Assembly (NCBI GenBank): GCA_021791615.1
Contig: JAJYWG010000257.1
Span: forward strand, 1 to 5,186
Length of the DNA: 5,186 nt
Direction of reading: 5' to 3'
Origin: Actinomycetes bacterium
GTDB lineage: Bacteria > Actinomycetota > Acidimicrobiia > Acidimicrobiales > RAAP-2
The notes beneath the pieces are model-generated. The model was not told where the DNA came from. It did no database searches and saw only the letters and a program-made list of their open reading frames with translations. Shown piece by piece: positions 3,747 through 5,186 of this stretch (within the stretch, counting starts at the first letter, position 1; each line of letters opens with the position of its first letter). Made by a program: the position numbers and the translations under genes.

Positions 3747-5186
3747 ATGGTTGATCCGTGGGCCACTTCTGGGCTCGACCTTCACTTGGAAGCGGCCGGC
3801 CCTCGGGTGCGGGCCGGACTGGAGGAGGCGCTGCGCGACGCGGTGCGCAGCGGGCGGTTGGCGCCTGGGCTGCGACTCCCGTCGTCTCGCTCCCTGGCCG
3901 CCGACCTGGGCGTGGCCCGCAACACGGTGGTCGACGCCTACGGCCAGCTGGTGGCGGAAGGGTGGCTGGTGGCCCGCGCCGGTTCGGCCACCCGGGTCGC
4001 CGATCGCGCACCGGCCGCAGAGACGACCGCGGCCCCGGCCCCGGTTCGCGACCGGTACCGCTACGACCTGCGCCCCGGGTCACCTGATGTGTCCGCCTTC
4101 CCCCGTGTCGCGTGGCTGGCCGCCATGCGCAAGGCGCTCGGAGCAGCGCCGGATGAAGCCCTCGGCTACGGCGACCCCCGGGGACGGCCGGAGCTTCGCG
4201 AGGCCCTCGCCGGTTACCTGTCCCGGGCGCGCGGGGTGCGAGCCGACCCGGAGCGGATCGTGGTGTGCTCGGGGTTCACTCAGGGCTTGGGCTTGGTCTG
4301 CAAGGTGCTCGCCTCGCGTGGGGCCACGACCCTCGCCATGGAGTCCTACGGCCTGGCCGAGCACCGCCAGGTAGCCGCTGCCAGTGGGCTGGCGGTCCAA
4401 GCCGTGCCCGTCGACGACGGCGGGGCGGTGGTAGACGGGCTCGCCGACGTGGCCGGGGTGGTCCTGACGCCGGCCCACCAGTTCCCCCTCGGGGTCGTCC
4501 TCGGGCCCGAGCGTCGTGGCGGCGTGCTGCGGTGGGCGACGCAACGTTCAGGGCTGGTCATCGAGGACGACTACGACGGGGAGTTCCGCTACGACCGTCA
4601 ACCAGTCGGAGCCCTCCAAGCCCTTGCCCCCGAACACGTGGTCTATGCCGGCACCGCCAGCAAGAGCCTCGCCCCTGCGCTGCGCCTGGCCTGGCTGGTG
4701 GTCCCCGCCCACCTCGTCGACGACGTGACCTCAGCCAAGGCCTTGGCCGACGGCCACAGCGCCAGCCTGGGCCAGCTCACGCTGGCCGAGCTCATCACCA
4801 CAGGCGTCTACGACCGGCACTTGCGCCGCTCCCGCTTGGCCTACCGGAGACGACGGGACCGCCTCGTGGGCGCCCTGGGGCGCCAGGCAGTGCGGGTCAC
4901 CGGCATCGCCGCCGGCCTCCACGCCCTCGTCGAGCTGCCCTCCGGCCGCCAAGAGGACGAGATCATCACCGCCGCCGCCCACCACGGCCTGGCACTCGCC
5001 GGGCTCGGCACCTACGCCATGACTACCGACCACCTGCCCGCACTGGTCGTCGGCTACGGCACCCCGCCCGAGCACGCATACACCGGAGCCGTCGCCCGGC
5101 TCACCGCCGTGCTCACAGAGACGGCATCCGCCGACGCCCGGCGTTCCGGAAAGCCACCACCAAAACGCCCTGGCCCAAGCCCCCGT
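3747..5186 (+). CDS. MocR/GabR-type regulator: GntR winged helix fused to a PLP-dependent aminotransferase-like domain (3' end beyond window)
   Basis: 480 codons without a stop. Residues 17-85 are a GntR winged helix (VRAGLEEALRDAVRSG, LRLPSSRSLAADLGVARNTV, DAYGQLVAEGWLV). An Ala/Pro linker (about 86-101) leads to a fold-type I aminotransferase domain: LRPGSPDVSAFPRVAWLAAM (108-127), LGYGDPRGRPELREALAGYL (139-158), SGFTQGLGLV (175-184), TPAHQFPLGVVLGPERR (241-257), EDDYDGEFRY (273-282) and GTASKSLAPALRLAW (302-316). K306 should hold PLP; D274 and Y276 should contact its ring and Y201 (MESYG) should stack on it. MocR proteins do not normally transaminate; an amine or amino acid reacting with PLP changes DNA binding. 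Where GabR has the carboxylate-binding Arg (an LRLGF-type strand) this protein has ALVVGYG, so the ligand may differ. The tail after about 460 is basic and Pro-rich, and the end should be close. It is divergent from the AhpD-NTF2-YjbR operon, its likely target. Confidence 0.9.
   Translation, partial: MVDPWATSGLDLHLEAAGPRVRAGLEEALRDAVRSGRLAPGLRLPSSRSLAADLGVARNTVVDAYGQLVAEGWLVARAGSATRVADRAPAAETTAAPAPVRDRYRYDLRPGSPDVSAFPRVAWLAAMRKALGAAPDEALGYGDPRGRPELREALAGYLSRARGVRADPERIVVCSGFTQGLGLVCKVLASRGATTLAMESYGLAEHRQVAAASGLAVQAVPVDDGGAVVDGLADVAGVVLTPAHQFPLGVVLGPERRGGVLRWATQRSGLVIEDDYDGEFRYDRQPVGALQALAPEHVVYAGTASKSLAPALRLAWLVVPAHLVDDVTSAKALADGHSASLGQLTLAELITTGVYDRHLRRSRLAYRRRRDRLVGALGRQAVRVTGIAAGLHALVELPSGRQEDEIITAAAHHGLALAGLGTYAMTTDHLPALVVGYGTPPEHAYTGAVARLTAVLTETASADARRSGKPPPKRPGPSPR

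Noticed and set aside
3193..4374. 393-residue open frame on the plus strand, the longest closed frame in the window
   Set aside because: It runs antisense through the AhpD-like gene and then out of frame through the MocR gene. Composition is Gly/Arg/Pro-rich with no domain; it is a GC-driven shadow of two well-supported genes.
1..5186. Search for tRNA, CRISPR repeats, transposase or terminal inverted repeats of an insertion sequence
   Set aside because: By eye I found no cloverleaf motifs, no regularly spaced repeats and no transposase signature. The only notable repeats are the operator palindrome, the MocR direct repeats and small hairpins.

Overview
The window is high-GC DNA (about two thirds G+C by eye). 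Real genes show strong G/C preference at third codon positions, GTG starts are frequent, and two start codons sit 7-8 nt behind a TATGGT hexamer, as expected of leaderless transcripts. Together with the protein families present, this points to an actinobacterium; nothing in the window fixes the genus.

Layout, left to right. (1) Positions 1-159, minus strand: the 5' end of a gene running off the left edge, with an excellent Shine-Dalgarno sequence but a reading frame that appears to shift and contains a stop. (2) Positions 222-811, plus strand: a compact type II toxin-antitoxin operon, made of a ribbon-helix-helix antitoxin and a MazF/PemK-type RNase toxin overlapping by 7 nt. It is preceded by a near-perfect 30-bp palindrome that reaches into the antitoxin start codon and is the obvious autoregulatory operator. 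(3) Positions 812-2363: a decayed stretch. It holds a frameshifted small gene on the plus strand (988-1289) and a frameshifted gene on the minus strand (2106-1442) whose C-terminal part resembles a winged helix. The rest is ambiguous open frame. (4) Positions 3699-2364, minus strand: a tight three-gene operon with 4-nt stop/start overlaps, encoding an AhpD/carboxymuconolactone-decarboxylase-type protein, an NTF2/SnoaL-like protein and a YjbR/MmcQ-type protein with an unusual C-terminal extension. (5) Position 3747 to the right edge, plus strand: a divergent MocR/GabR-type regulator, an N-terminal GntR winged helix fused to a PLP-dependent aminotransferase-like domain. It has 480 codons and no stop before the window ends.

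The MocR regulator and the three-gene operon share a 47-bp divergent region carrying a duplicated 12-bp direct repeat with 36-bp periodicity. This fits the way MocR dimers bind DNA and suggests that the regulator controls both itself and the operon in response to a PLP-reactive ligand, probably an amine or amino acid. The toxin-antitoxin pair is an independent, self-regulated module beside a block of broken genes. I see no RNA gene, CRISPR array or recognisable insertion sequence.
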